Source of the DNA: Membranipora membranacea
Taxonomy: Eukaryota > Bryozoa > Gymnolaemata > Cheilostomatida > Membraniporidae
Assembly: GCA_914767715.1 (NCBI GenBank)
Contig: OU612071.1
Location: 21,573,681-21,637,680, forward strand
DNA: 64,000 nt
Reading direction: 5' to 3'
Shown here: positions 36,426 through 46,632 of the stretch, piece by piece
How positions within the stretch are numbered: the first letter of the stretch is position 1
How the letters are laid out: each line of letters starts with the position of its first letter
Program-made: the position numbers and the translations under genes
The notes under the pieces: generated by a model
Told to the model about the DNA's origin: nothing
What the model saw: only the letters and a program-made list of their open reading frames with translations
Database searches by the model: none

Positions 36426-37436
36426 CTAAGGGAGTCGACAAACAAATACCCAAGCACCTTGGTTTTAATCACAAACTACTTTTTAGCAATGATGAACACC
36501 TCCAATGGCTTTTCAGTAACGATAAGTGAGGCATTTGGAGCTACGATCTGACATGAAAGTGCTCGAAATGGTATTCAAGCTAGGCCAATTCTTCCCAAGC
36601 CAATCACTGCAAAGCTTCTAATGCATAACGAAACCTCAAAGGTGATAAAAGTGCTTTAATCAAAAGACTATGCTTCTGCTTATATCCACTCATATTACAT
36701 TACATATTACATACTTTCTGCTGTGAACGCTGCACTGTGGGACATTCTGGATAATTCCACCTGGGTCGCAGTGTCTCTGGCCCGTCTCTGGCCAAATTAA
36801 ATGAGCCGAAAAAGAAGAAAGGATAACCCTGATATCTACATCCTTGAAACCATTGTAAGTGGGAGTTACGCTTTACTCCCACCTTCCTGTGAGAAATACC
36901 CCTACATCGATACATTGTCAGTAGCTTTCGATAGTAGAAGGCCTTGTGTGCTGGCCGGCTGTTCAGTCAATGCAGAAGTACACATATATGGTTATCTCTT
37001 TCAAACAGCAAGTTGGCAGTCAGACATTCATTGAACTGATATGGCGGTACTAGACCTGTCATGCCCCTGGCAGGTAGTAATTGACTCAACTCATCACGGA
37101 ATGAATTTGCAAGCAAATTTGAAAACATGCTATCAACATTTGATTAGTATTGTATTTACTATAAACCTGCAACTAATCTATAAAAGTCAATGCGTACTTC
37201 TATTATCACAAAACAGTCGGATACATAAACAATAAAAAAAAATCAAACCATGAGTTTACAATGTACAAACATACTTACAAACAGATACAACAATATACAA
37301 AACATTTCCTACCCTGTTAACCTGGGTATAAATGTGACATTGCGATGATGAACGCTTTACTTTTCAACTAAGGATATGTGCTGTACTTGCAGATACATAT
37401 GAATACAATCACTACCACTAATAGTCAAACACACAC
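36426..37436. other. Non-coding gap
   Basis: Short overlapping open frames on both strands (36700-37034) show no motif. No gene is called. Confidence 0.45.
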
Positions 37437-39010
37437 CTTGACAGAGTACACCGTAATTCGCTCCACCATATTAGCCCTATCTCCGTCAGGGAATTTCCAT
37501 GCTTCTCAATTTCAGCTAAATGATCCAGAGACACAGATATATTAAGGTAGTTACACATGTGGTAAGGTTTTCTGAAATCCTCACGCCAGTCCAGGCATTT
37601 AAGATGGCAGTAGGTATTCTGGGAGTCTTTGGTATGGTTATAGTGCCAGAATCTTTCGCCCTGTATTTTCGATAAGGCATCACCACCCCTAACAGCTCAT
37701 TTCCCTCTTTTTTGAACAGCTCGTCACAGACATAACATTTTTTGGCACGGCAATCAGTACTAAATCTGAAGAAGACATGTGACTGGTGTTTGCTCTCAAA
37801 TGTGCAGAATTGAGAAGCATGGCTTGCTTTCTTTCTCTTCCTCCTTCCTTCCATCACTTGTCATTGAGGGGTATTTAAATACGGATGCTAGAATTCTTTT
37901 TCTCTTTTCACTACTGAGCTTGCAAAACTCCTGAGGATCATATGACATTCTACTGTACTTCGATTTAAGCTTGAACAAACCCTTACTCAAAACTGCTCTT
38001 TCACAATTGTTTTTTTGGTTATTTCCCTGCTTTTCCCACTCCTCTATTATTACCTTTGGAGACGATTTTCTGGTGAGATTTCGTTTGAGCTCCTTGTTTA
38101 CTGATTCATTGCTGTTATTAGTTGTCATTAAGCCCAGCAGCCTGTCTATTCTCCCTAACCAAGCTTTTGAATGATTTTGCTTGATATCTAATAAACCATT
38201 TAGTAATATCGGGGTTTATGGAGTTCCATGATGACAGCAGAGCTTCCAACACCTCTTCAAACTCTGTTTCAGTGTTACTGTCTAGAAGGGTGGTGAACAT
38301 GTCATAATGAATTTTGTTATATTCAGCGTCACATAACTTTGATTTTAAGTACGACTCTACATTGTCTTTGAGGTGTTAAAAACATACAATGTGCTGTAGT
38401 AAAGGCATGTGAATTTTGAACCCATTCACAGTCTCAAGTGCCCTATCTGATCCCAAGAAACGGATATGCTTTAATTTAGAGTTCAAGTTCACAATGCTAC
38501 TAGCAAAATGACGATAACTATGCTCGTTGTGTTCAGTGTGAATCAATGTGGGACCCAAGAGAGTTGGTTCAACCTTAGTTACCGTGTGTATGAGCAGAGG
38601 GTGACGTATTGTAGTGGGTGTAACAAAGTACTGTCCAATATTGTACGTCATGTCAATTCCGAGGATGCCAGCAGATTCTCCAGTGCAAAATGTTCAATCA
38701 AATGAATTTGTGTATCAGTGGCATGAGTAATGGCCAACTGACACTTTCCTGTCATGCATATGTTAGCTATAGGACTGCCCTCTCTTTCTTTTTGATCGTT
38801 TATGGCCCATAGTAGCTCATCAACCCACAGCTTATCTTTCACAGAACATTTCAAGTTATATATTAGTGTACAGTTTTTAAACTCCCCAGATGTATCGGTC
38901 ATAGTGAGAAGGTTATTATTGTTCATATTTTGTTGAATGATTTCCCTCGGGGCCATGTTACTCTCAATTCCCATCCTCCCCTTATCCAGCAAACTAGGCC
39001 TAGTTCGGGC
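37437..39010 (-). pseudogene. MULE-type transposase, C-terminal two thirds, disrupted
   Basis: This is the downstream part of a gene whose upstream part lies at 44648-45131. Reading from 39010 down: SLLDKGRMGIESNMAP; NLKCSVKDKLWVDELLWA; ILGIDMTYNIGQYFVTPTT (first catalytic D); FLGSDRALETVNGFKIH (second D); HLKDNVESYLKSKLCDAEY; TNNSNESVNKELKRNL (catalytic E); KKCYVCDELFKKEGNELL; and a tail near SLDHLAEIEKHGNS ending at a possible donor at 37436. All three DDE-type residues are present. Lesions are a frameshift near 38655-38670, an in-frame TAA at 38376-38378 (probably CAA to TAA), and frameshifts near 38155, 37850 and 37555. The family resembles MULE-superfamily transposases abundant in cnidarians, molluscs and lancelets. 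The gene was also split by a 5.6-kb insertion. Confidence 0.8.
39002..39010. repeat. Left target-site duplication (9 bp)
   Basis: AGTTCGGGC directly precedes the left terminal inverted repeat and recurs exactly at 44648-44656, directly after the right one. Confidence 0.93.
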
Positions 39011-39478
39011 TAGTCTAAGTGCTCAGACTCCAAGGCGCAGGGAGTTACTTGCGCAAGCTATCAAACTCCTCTCCCCTTCTCCGTCTGAGCAAAAACCTAT
39101 TATCTCAACAGGCTCACAATTCAGAGTTGCCTCCTCAATTTCACAAAATCATCAAGAAGCAACTCTGAAAATTAAAAATAGCCTTAGGCACATAACTTGC
39201 AGCAAACTTAAGTTGTAGAACTTAAATTATTTTTGAGTGCACTCAACCGTGCAAAGATATGATTGCTATATGGATCACAGTTATACAAGACAGTAACATA
39301 TTCTTTGATAACATACACATCACAGAGTATAAGGATATATAGGATATAGGGATATACAGAGGGGATGCTTCAATGATAGTCAAAGTGTCTATGGTCTATG
39401 GCACAATTTTCCCCCACCAAATCATCTCTATATGTTATGGTGTCATTTTTCTCGCAGACATCCGTACCTTTGATGGGC

Positions 39479-39856
39479 CATAATTCAGTCTGTATTTATC
39501 CTAAAGACTGATTTCCAACTTTGTTGAAATGTCCAACTTTCAAGCTATACACCATATTATTGTCATTTTTTGCAAAGATACATAGGCTAAGAGCTATCTG
39601 CATTTGTAAAATGAGTTTTATCATATAGATTATCATGTGACAATTGATAAACTTCTGGTCATCAAAATTAGGAAATTTCCGTGTATTGACCCAAGCCACA
39701 TGTAAGTCTATATGATATAACTCATTTTAAAAACACAGATAGCTCATAGCCTATGTATCCTAGCAAAAAATTACAACAATATGGTGTATAGCTTGAAGGT
39801 TGGACATTCCAACAAGTTGGAAATCAGTATTTAGGATTAATACAGAATGAATTATG
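39479..39856. repeat. Foldback element with ~150-bp arms
   Basis: The sequence from 39479 (CATAATTCAGTCTGTATTTA) to about 39630 is the imperfect reverse complement of about 39707-39856, around a loop of roughly 75 bp. The arms differ by scattered substitutions, so the insertion is older than the enclosing transposon's identical TIRs would suggest. No coding capacity. Confidence 0.85.
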
Positions 39857-40257
39857 AAGATGAAGTTTTTGAATACATATCAATCAACCTCTCAATCTGA
39901 TGACCCAAGATATGCTTGCTTCATAAATAAAGGAAATATATTGCAAACATGCACATTGTCATACATGTACATCAGCAAGTTTTGATATATATGACAATAT
40001 GTGAGTTTATTTAGCACAGCCTGTAACCAGATAGCTCTATTGTGAAGTATTCAAATGGTATTCCAAAACAAGGGCAAATGACTTATAAATATTAAGAAGC
40101 GCAGTATGTCCAGTAGTCAAAATAGGCGTATGCACAAGGCCGAGTACCAAATAAAAAAAAATGTTCAGAGTAAAGTCTTTCTTGAGACAGTAATAAAAAA
40201 CATGGAGAATATGGCCCTGGAATGGTATGCATATACCTGACCTAGTAATGTAAATCA

Positions 40258-40330
40258 TAGTCTAAGTGCTCAGTCTCCAAGGTGTAGGGAGTGTAACTCC
40301 CTGCACCTTGTAGTCTGAGCACTTAGACAA
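40258..40330. mobile_element. 73-bp palindromic mini-element (MITE) sharing the large transposon's ends
   Basis: It starts TAGTCTAAGTGCTCAG and is a near-perfect palindrome (arms 40260-40292 and 40296-40328, 3-nt loop). The arms match the first ~36 bases of the 88-bp TIR. The flanks TGTAAATCA (40249-40257) and TATGAATCA (40331-40339) agree at 7 of 9 positions, consistent with an eroded 9-bp target-site duplication. It is most simply an internal-deletion derivative mobilised by the same machinery. Confidence 0.75.
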
Positions 40331-41727
40331 TATGAATCAATGTTCTGAGCAAGGGCACTCGAGACAATAACTTAACACAGAGGATAGGGCACTGGATTGG
40401 TACCACCTTGGTACGCATCTACATGACTGAGTAATATTAGTCTATGCACTATACAGGATATGCTTAGATTTTTCCTCTCATTACTTCTACATTAATCTTG
40501 CTTCGTATAGCCTAGGATCCAATAATGCACATTGTATGACCTTTTGTCAATGTCATGAATGACCGCCCTTATTCAAAATGAATGAAATTCTGGCTGACAT
40601 TTTCTTCACTACTTGGCAGTGAATATCTCTGCTCATGGGTATTTCCCAAACATGAGGCTACTTTTCCCGGAGTCTGACTGGAAAACTCTCATACCTAGAG
40701 CAATATAGTAGGTGGCATGAATAGAAATCAATAGATATTGCAGTTTTAGTGCTCCACTTGATTAACTTATAACACTCAAGGGCAGACAACTCCAGCAAGA
40801 TCCTGCATTGTTCTCAGACTTTCTCTCGCCCGGTGGGCCGTCGGACGAGGGGCAAAAGTCTGGTGGGCTCAGACTAGAGTAATATAAGTCAATGTTCTTA
40901 GTAAGGGCACTTGATACTAAACATCCTCTGAATTGGAGCAGCTGATATCTCCAAATGATGCTACTGATAGCGAGTCACTTAAACTGTCTGTCATAAGACT
41001 ACTATCTGGGTTTTTACATGGCATGAGATATCAGGGTCACAAACATCACAGCAAGCGCATAGCTCTTCATGGTCTGATCTAATTTACGTCCATTTGCCAT
41101 TCTAGGATATGTTAATATAAAAGAATGTGCAACAACTTCGCACTCCCTAGAAGCACGCCCAGATTCCTGGAAACGCACCAGCAGTGGTGGGAACCACGTA
41201 ATGAATGACATATTCAATGTTTCTCAAATTGAGCCCCATTGATAGACTGCTAGAACAGAGAGATACTTTAACATGACCAGATGAATTGCCAAGGTCAGCC
41301 AATATTCTTGACTTGATGTTGCTGTCTGTTATCAAGTGGTACATAACCACTCTGGCGGTGGTAGAACCTACAGGTTGATGCGTGTTAAGTGTGATGTACT
41401 GGTAAGCATCCACTAAGGTGTTGATGTTTGTGAAGAATATCATAATTCTAGGAAGGTCTAGCAGTCTAGAATTAATCAGGTCACACAACCATTTAAAATC
41501 TGCAAGAATGTTCCCTGTAACTCTCACTGTGTGATAGCTACAAATGAAACAAAAAATCTAGAATGAATAAGACATAACTTGTATTTTTTTTATGAAAATG
41601 AAGCTGAATTGAGACGTTGACAACCGCAAGGTTGACACCATCACCAGCTGAACTGAGAGTAACTGCAAGTGTTGGCCAATGTCAGCACTTAAAAATTGAA
41701 CAGGAAAACATTGCGACACACTGGGAA

Positions 41728-41845
41728 TAGTCTAAGAGCTCAGACTCCAAGGCGCAGGGAGTTACCTGCGCCAGCTATCAAACTCCTCTGTTTGATAGTT
41801 TGATAGATGGCACAGGTAACTCCCTGCATCTTGGAGTCTGAGCAG
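41728..41845. repeat. Hairpin related to the transposon TIR
   Basis: The left arm (41728 onward, TAGTCTAAGAGCTCAGACTC) matches the first ~60 bases of the 88-bp TIR. The right arm (about 41793-41845) is its inverted partner but lacks the last ~10 terminal bases. It probably represents a decayed mini-element inside a RecQ intron. Confidence 0.7.
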
Positions 41846-42345
41846 ATATTAACATCCACGTGTGGAACTAGCTAGATGCTCCCGACTTTAAGCATTAAAA
41901 ATTATACACACTTAAAATAATATGACTTACATCATATTCTTCTTATTGATAGAAACTTGACATAGTCTATGGTATCATCAGAGGCAGTGGCTGACATACA
42001 CACGAAAGGCACCCTCCTCAGAAAGGAGTGCAAGCTGTAGAGTCTGCCATATGCACTCCGAAATGTGTCGTCCTTTCCTTTCTCAGCACCCCTAAAATAG
42101 CATGAAATATGAATGTAAGCACATGTCTTTATTTACTTTGAGTGTCTGGCTAGGGGAAAGTACTATTGGTATTGAAATTTAATCCAAGTGGTGTATATTT
42201 AAAATGGTCCCAGTAATATTAGTTTTCCACTTTAAACCAGATGAAATGTCATCAGTTGCCTATGTATGGTCTTTCTCAGCTCCATTGACCCCCATAGCTG
42301 CCATCATCTACATTTACATTTGAGAGATCATATTGAATATGGGGA

Positions 42346-42402
42346 TAGGAGTTTGATAGCCTGGTGCCACTAACTTCCTGTGCCTTGGAGTCCGAGCACT
42401 TA
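42346..42402. repeat. Partial TIR-related copy
   Basis: GGAGTTTGATAGC followed by CTTGGAGTCCGAGCACTTAA corresponds to the inner-to-outer half of the right TIR with several substitutions. There is no paired arm. Confidence 0.6.
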
Positions 42403-44647
42403 ATTAGGCCTGATAATTGTCAGTTATTATGATTTAATTATGGCCCTTTGTGTTTTCTTCTCAATTTACAAAATCTAAATATGTGAATATTTCAATGCCT
42501 GTTATAGCTGGCTTCTGTCTGGATTTTCATTATTTTCACTCCCGAAGCAGAAGGATCAAGGAGGTCATATAGATTTGCTTATTTACAATGTATCATGGGC
42601 ATAATATTTGAATACTGCATGATGAGAAAGAATAACTACCTTTGCTCAACGATATGGAATTCGTCGATGAACACAGTCTTCACATTCAAACCCTCCTGTA
42701 ACGCCTTTCTCCCACTGCCATCGAGAATACTCTTCGGGCTCGTAAATATGAACACCGCGGCGGCAGAGAGATGAATTGCCGAGAGCTTGGGTAGATTCTT
42801 AATCATTGACACCAATGGCATTACAATTGGGAATTGGGATGGAGCATTCTGGAAAAAAAATGGGGATATGGATCACAAGATTAAGTGAACAATATCCAAC
42901 CAAAAATTCAAATGCTTTAAATGCTCATCAACAAAATATGCGAGGGTGGCCAAGGGTTCAAATTTCATTTCTGGTTTCAGACGTTGGGCCCATCAAGCTG
43001 TGAAGGTTCAAACTGGTGTCATCACTGTAATATAAGGGGCAACAGTATCTTAACCCAACAGTATTAATATTAACCTATCACTTCGATTTGAATCATCAAC
43101 AGCTGACAACCATCTGAGCCCTAGCAAGTAAACATGCCTATGTTCAGACTAAATTAATACCTTATTCAGACATCGAAAATGAGACATAAAAAAAACGCCT
43201 CCACCCTGCATACAAAGATGACTAAAATAAAATATTTGGAATTTATTCATCTTTTAGTCCTTTGTTATCATTAAAATGAAGCATCCTGAGCAAAAAATGG
43301 CAATGAAATGGTGCTGCTACAAAATCAGTTTTGGTGTAAAATTTAAAGTAATGAACCTCTGAACCAAAAATATTGAAGGAGTTTGTCATCTAGAACAAAG
43401 TATTAATTTGGTGTGGCCTAACCTTGACTAAACCATTATAACCATAACTAACCTTCTGAACAGTTGAGCTTAACGCATGAGTCAATCTCCTCACACATGA
43501 GCCCACAGAATCCTATGAAACAAAAATGGTGGTTCAAATCAAGATCGATGCGGACAACAACTATTTGAACAAGGTGTCTGTATGATGGAATTTTGAGCAC
43601 TGAGGTGAGGTTGTCGTGGGACTTGGATACAAATGAAATGATGATGTAGTCCATCTCACTTGCATATGTATAGTACGCTAGAGTACAAATTCTACACAAA
43701 GTCAAAAGCTATGTTATTCTGGGAGCAATGAAATGGATCGTATCTAGGTAGGAGAGATGATAGTATTAGTAAGCTAGGTGCCAAGGCACCAAGAATTCAA
43801 CATATGTAGACTATTGTATGTATTGGATGAGCGAGAGAGACTAAAAAAAACTAAAAATAAATATGTTATTTATTGTTAACATTCAGGGAAAGCTGGTTCT
43901 TGTCACTTACCTCCTTGTTTGATTGTGACTGCTGGGGTTTGTACAACTGAGTATCATGGTCATACAGGAAGGGTGCTGCTAGGTATAGAAGAGATTTCCC
44001 AAACCGGTTGGAGCAATGAATATGGGATCCATTCCTTAGTTAGGCTTTTGTTTAAAAAATATGAATTGATATGTTTAAGTTTGTTTGAATAATGTCACTT
44101 ATTTCAGAACTATCCATCTTCCTTCATATCATTATATTACTGTTCAGATTTTCCATATCAGTGAGTGTAAAACAACAAAATAAAGGTAAAATGACCCTGT
44201 AATAATTGTCACAGTTAAATTGTTCCTGACCCTCCTGCATTCTTGGCCAGAAAGTGGGCCCTGCTGCTGTAAATAAGAAAAGGTCAAGGTTGTCATATGT
44301 AAATACTGGATTGTCTCCCTTGACTATTTACACTAGAAGCTGTCACAATATGGGAGTTATCTTCTCTCAGTAGCTTTAAAACTCAATAACTGGTTTTCCT
44401 TGATCTTCCGCAAAAAGAGAGGTATCCCATGTTGTTCAGAGGGGACTAATCTCTATGAATACATGCAAGTTTTATTGGGGAAGATCAAAGTTTCAGAGTT
44501 GTCATTGCTTACAGTGCAAATTGCTCTGAACAAAGGGAAGACAATCCCACTATATCCCCAGGTTTTTGCTCAGACGGAGAAGGGGAGAGGAGTTTGATAG
44601 CTTGCGCAAGTAACTCCCTGCGCCTTGGAGTCTGAGCACTTAGACTA

Positions 44648-44656
44648 AGTTCGGGC
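44648..44656. repeat. Right target-site duplication (9 bp)
   Basis: AGTTCGGGC, identical to 39002-39010, starts at the first base after the right TIR. Confidence 0.93.
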
Positions 44657-45131
44657 ATACATTTCTGATTTTTTGCTGTTCCCATGGGGCTGTTCAACAA
44701 ATTTTTCCCCATTAAACATATAGCAGATCATAGCCATATCTCCAGAAGAATGAGTAAGACGCATTATGGGTCGTGTCATTTTGATGTTACTTTTTTGAGC
44801 GTAATATGTTGTGCGAAACAGTAATGGCCCAGTGTCACACTCCTTGATACAGCCAACTTTCCCGATAGCATATCCATAGTCTTTGTTAGAACAATTCAAC
44901 CAGGTGGGTAAACCATTAGCAGCAAGGTCCTTTGCGGAATCTAAACGAGCTACATCAATTATAAAGGATGAATTACTGACGCATCGATATGGTACAGTGC
45001 TACAAACTTTTTCTCTGTTGACTCCTCGACTTGCATTATATAATATATCGACTTGGCTCATCCGATCTGTAATGGCTGATGCTTTGTAAATGGGTGTAGC
45101 TGGATCATCATTTAGATACGTCTCAGCATCA
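44657..45131 (-). pseudogene. MULE-type transposase, N-terminal part, split from its C-terminus by the RecQ element
   Basis: The minus-strand exon opens after an acceptor CTCATTATTGCAG at 45132. An ATG at 45181 lies in the preceding intron frame and is less likely to be the start. It reads DDAETYLNDDPATPIYKAS, DILYNASRGVNREKV, FIIDVARLDSAKDLAANG, NKDYGYAIGKVGCIKE, TGPLLFRTTYYAQKSN, HSSGDMAMICYMFNGE and HGNSKKSEMYART. The apparent stop is supplied by the transposon end (ACT-TAG). Without the insertion the frame runs through the 9-bp duplication into the block at 39001 (ART then RPSLLDKG). The H-G-N-S-K followed by R-T-x-P-S-L pattern is what I recall from this transposase family between the N-terminal region and the catalytic core. 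Confidence 0.75.
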
Positions 45132-45181
45132 TCTGCAATAATGAGACATCCAGTTATAATCAGCTGGATTGTCCGGATCAT

Positions 45182-46084
45182 GCGCTTTTGTATTGACGAC
45201 CAGGGTATGACAAGTCACTCAAAGTGCTGTAACCATACACGTATCATAAATCAATATCTATATTTATTATTGCTAAAACTATGGCCGTTGCCGAAATCAT
45301 TATAGCAATCAGTGATATATACTGCAGAAATTGGACCTTGGAAAAATTTATTTGATCAAACCATTAAGTGCTCAAAACACATTGAAGGAGTGGAGCTAGC
45401 TTTAAATAGATCCAAAACTTGGATTTAGGCAATGGTCATATTCATCCCTGTTCACGATATTCACATAATTGAAGGCTCGCTTACCGGTAACTGATTTTGT
45501 ATCACTATTTAATGTTATGTCAATACAGCCATCCATTGACACCGATCTGACGCAAACACAATCGTGCATGTCACACATTGTAAAAAAAAGCCAGGTGATG
45601 GTGAGAACCGTTCAAATGGACTACAACAAAACCTATGTCTACTTAAAATGTGCAATCGGCTGCGGGCAGCATTAAAGCATTTTAGGTCGGTAAAGTATAT
45701 GCATAAGATTTTTTATGCCACACCCATCTAGAATATGCACATGTGTTCAAAGCAAAGCATATCTGGCAGCTTTCTTTGGTACTGCGTTATAGTGTCCTGA
45801 CCTTCCCTACTCGACTGCCGTATATGCCCATTTCTTATGAGCGCTGGAAAAAACGCTGTTAATAATATATATATTATTATATTCTGATAATTTATTCGTG
45901 AACATGTAGGAACATAGAGCATTGGTTAAGCATTATGATGTTGCATCATGAATTGTCCAGAGGTGCCTTTCATGAATGGTCAAGTATTCATGTAATCACA
46001 ACTGTTTTGATTTGATCAAGTCAAACTATTTTGTCTTTAGTTAAAATCTCAACACTAAATTGTAAAAATAATCCCTTGGTTTAC
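45182..46084. other. Non-coding gap
   Basis: No exon was recognised. Further exons of the zinc-finger gene whose donor is at 46084 are expected downstream of it but were not found here. Confidence 0.45.
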
Positions 46085-46632
46085 CTAGCTGCACACGATT
46101 TGACGGCATGCCCAAGCTTCATGGCCAGGCTCGGTATAGACTCTTTCTTTTCTGAGTTGAATTTGCAGAGATTCCGTACTCCTTTGACAACTGAATGGAA
46201 GTTTTCTGGTCGAATGAGCTCTATCATGGTTGTCCTGGTCTCATTTCTGTCAATTCGGACCTGGTTTAGGAGCTTTGCCAGCTGCCTCGTGGGGTTTGAT
46301 GCTAGATGAGGTTTCTTGTAGTTATGTCGCTCGTATTTCTCCTGCCCATGCTGGAGTATTATGGCATGTTGTTTTACATTGTCTGTGAACTTGTCTGGTT
46401 CAAAAGAATCTTGGATATCTCTTGCAAACACAGCATGGTACATGTCATCGCTGCTTCTTTTATCAAATTTGCCTTCGCCGATACATTTATTGGCATGTTT
46501 CTTCAGAGTGTTGTGATGATACCAACCACGGCAACCGTAACATGGACGATAGTTTTCCGGCTGGTAACTGTGAGATGAGCTTCGTCGCTCCACAATGAGG
46601 CCCCCTTCCCCTCCTTCAATGACCTTCTGGTT

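Larger units (their letters stand above)
41000..44034 (-). pseudogene. RecQ-like ATP-dependent DNA helicase, multi-exon, decayed
   Basis: Minus-strand exons, high to low. 43911-44034 holds the Walker A region, reading DPIFIAPTG and then, one base out of frame, FGKSLLYLAAPFLYD. 43453-43512 reads GLMCEEIDSCVKLNC. 42640-42848 contains VFIDEFHIVEQ (Walker B, DEFH in place of DEAH/DEEH). 41931-42091 contains FRSAYGRL and VCMSATAS (motif III) and joins the previous exon in phase. From 41537 downward it reads IMIFFTNINTLVDAYQYI, SLSMGLNLRNIEYVIHY, then after a frame change QESGRASRE (motif VI). A Cys-rich tail (LACCDVCDPDISC) appears only after another shift near 41030. Lesions are a one-base break in Walker A, a TGA before the 41930 donor, and frameshifts near 41180 and 41030. 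RecQ-like genes are widely amplified in marine invertebrate genomes. Here the gene is cargo of the 39011-44647 transposon. Confidence 0.82.
39011..44647. mobile_element. 5,637-bp DNA transposon with 88-bp perfect TIRs carrying a RecQ-like helicase gene
   Basis: The left TIR (39011-39098) begins TAGTCTAAGTGCTCAGACTC and the right TIR (44560-44647) is its exact reverse complement over 88 bases. The element is flanked by the perfect 9-bp direct repeat AGTTCGGGC. The TIR itself contains GCTCAGAC (positions 11-18) and GTCTGAGC (73-80), an internal inversion. Nine-base duplications are typical of Mutator/MULE-type transposition. The only coding content recognised inside is the RecQ-like gene on the minus strand. 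No transposase was recognised, so the element may be non-autonomous or encode an unfamiliar one. Nested inside are a palindromic mini-element with the same ends (40258-40330), partial TIR-like copies (41728-41845, 42346-42402) and a foldback (39479-39856). It interrupts a MULE-type transposase gene whose frame is continuous when the insertion is removed. Confidence 0.9.

Noticed and set aside
45132-45181. Signal-peptide-like start MIRTIQLIITGCLIIA of the 44.6-45.2 kb frame
   Set aside because: The hydrophobic stretch is intron sequence ending in a good acceptor (TTATTGCAG). The downstream peptide fits a transposase, not a secreted protein.
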